NCBI RefSeq assembly: GCF_003403295.1
Contig: NZ_QUWV01000104.1
Coordinates: 1-34,502, forward strand
DNA: 34,502 bases
Source: Komagataeibacter melaceti
GTDB taxonomy: Bacteria > Pseudomonadota > Alphaproteobacteria > Acetobacterales > Acetobacteraceae
Reading direction: 5' to 3'
Position 1 is the stretch's first letter. The number at the start of each line of letters is the position of its first letter. The notes under the pieces are model-generated. The model saw nothing but the letters and a program-made list of their open reading frames with translations, did not search any database and was not told the DNA's origin. The position numbers and the translations under genes are program-made. Positions 34,363 to 34,502 of this stretch are shown piece after piece.

Positions 34363-34502
34363 TGGTCCCCATTTTTCGGACAGGGCAATAAGCTATAATC
34401 CGACCTGAGAGAGAACGGGTTTTATGGGCAAGGTTACGCGGAAGAGGTATGCGGCAGAGTTCAAGTCACGGGTTGCGCTGGAGGCGATCCGTGGGGAACT
34501 GA
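34363..34502 (+). mobile_element. IS3-family element, left end, cut by window edge
   Basis: From about 34363, TGGTCCCCATTTTTCGGACA looks like the left terminal repeat of an IS3-family element. It precedes a transposase OrfA start at 34424. It is inserted in the related IS5 fragment described at 34225-34357. The element continues past the window. Confidence 0.75.
34424..34502 (+). CDS. IS3-family transposase OrfA, partial
   Basis: The first 26 residues, MGKVTRKRYAAEFKSRVALE and onward AIRGEL, match the N-terminus of IS3/IS150-type OrfA, which binds the element ends through a helix-turn-helix that starts about here. The stop lies beyond the window. The short GAGAGAACGG upstream of ATG 34424 is a weak ribosome site. 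Confidence 0.8.
   Translation, partial: MGKVTRKRYAAEFKSRVALEAIRGEL

Overview
The window looks like part of a plasmid, or a plasmid-derived island, from an alphaproteobacterium. Acetic acid bacteria (Acetobacteraceae, e.g. Komagataeibacter/Gluconacetobacter type) are the likely host group. That placement is an inference from the gene set and composition; no chromosomal marker or rRNA is present. The evidence for a plasmid is an iteron-controlled Rep_3-type initiator, two iteron clusters, a ParA/ParB pair and four copies of a candidate centromere palindrome, all within about 5 kb.

Layout. (1) 276-9537, all minus strand: a five-gene block encoding a PP-loop/PAPS-reductase-like protein, two small unknown proteins that overlap each other, a ParB-domain protein with an acidic tail, and a very large DNA methylase-helicase fusion (COG4646/P1 DarB-like). 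A 90-bp GC-rich sequence is repeated upstream of each of the two large genes. (2) 9979-14834: the replication and partition backbone, visibly more AT-rich than its flanks: rep (minus), origin region with iterons, parA and parB (plus). (3) 15386-18822: an alpha/beta hydrolase of the haloacetate dehalogenase type, and a TetR gene divergent from an isochorismatase-like hydrolase plus AbrB-type membrane protein pair, with a strong inverted-repeat operator between them. (4) 19029-21338: an AraC regulator broken by a frameshift, divergent from an SDR oxidoreductase, then a DUF1348/NTF2-like protein. (5) 21610-26011: an MFS exporter divergent from a TetR regulator, then SDR, SRPBCC, SDR and a truncated aldo/keto reductase. 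Three similar imperfect palindromes sit at the promoters of this cluster and suggest a single TetR regulon. (6) 26029-26787: an IS21-type istB remnant at the broken end of the aldo/keto reductase. (7) 26857-33010: a LysR regulator divergent from an operon of choline-sulfatase (BetC type), TonB-dependent receptor and MFS transporter, probably for scavenging choline-O-sulfate or a related sulfate ester. (8) 33000-34502: a pile-up of insertion sequences: a complete 843-bp IS5-family element with a probable -1 frameshift, an HNH nuclease fragment, a remnant of a related IS, and the start of an IS3-family element that runs off the window.

Together this is a mosaic accessory replicon: a self-contained replication/partition core, a possible DNA-protection or anti-restriction module on one side, and several regulator-controlled redox, transport and scavenging cassettes joined by IS debris on the other. 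The parts most worth following up are the PAPS-like/ParB-like/methylase-helicase block, the choline-sulfatase operon with its own TonB receptor, and the candidate centromere sites. No CRISPR array, rRNA or tRNA gene was recognised.
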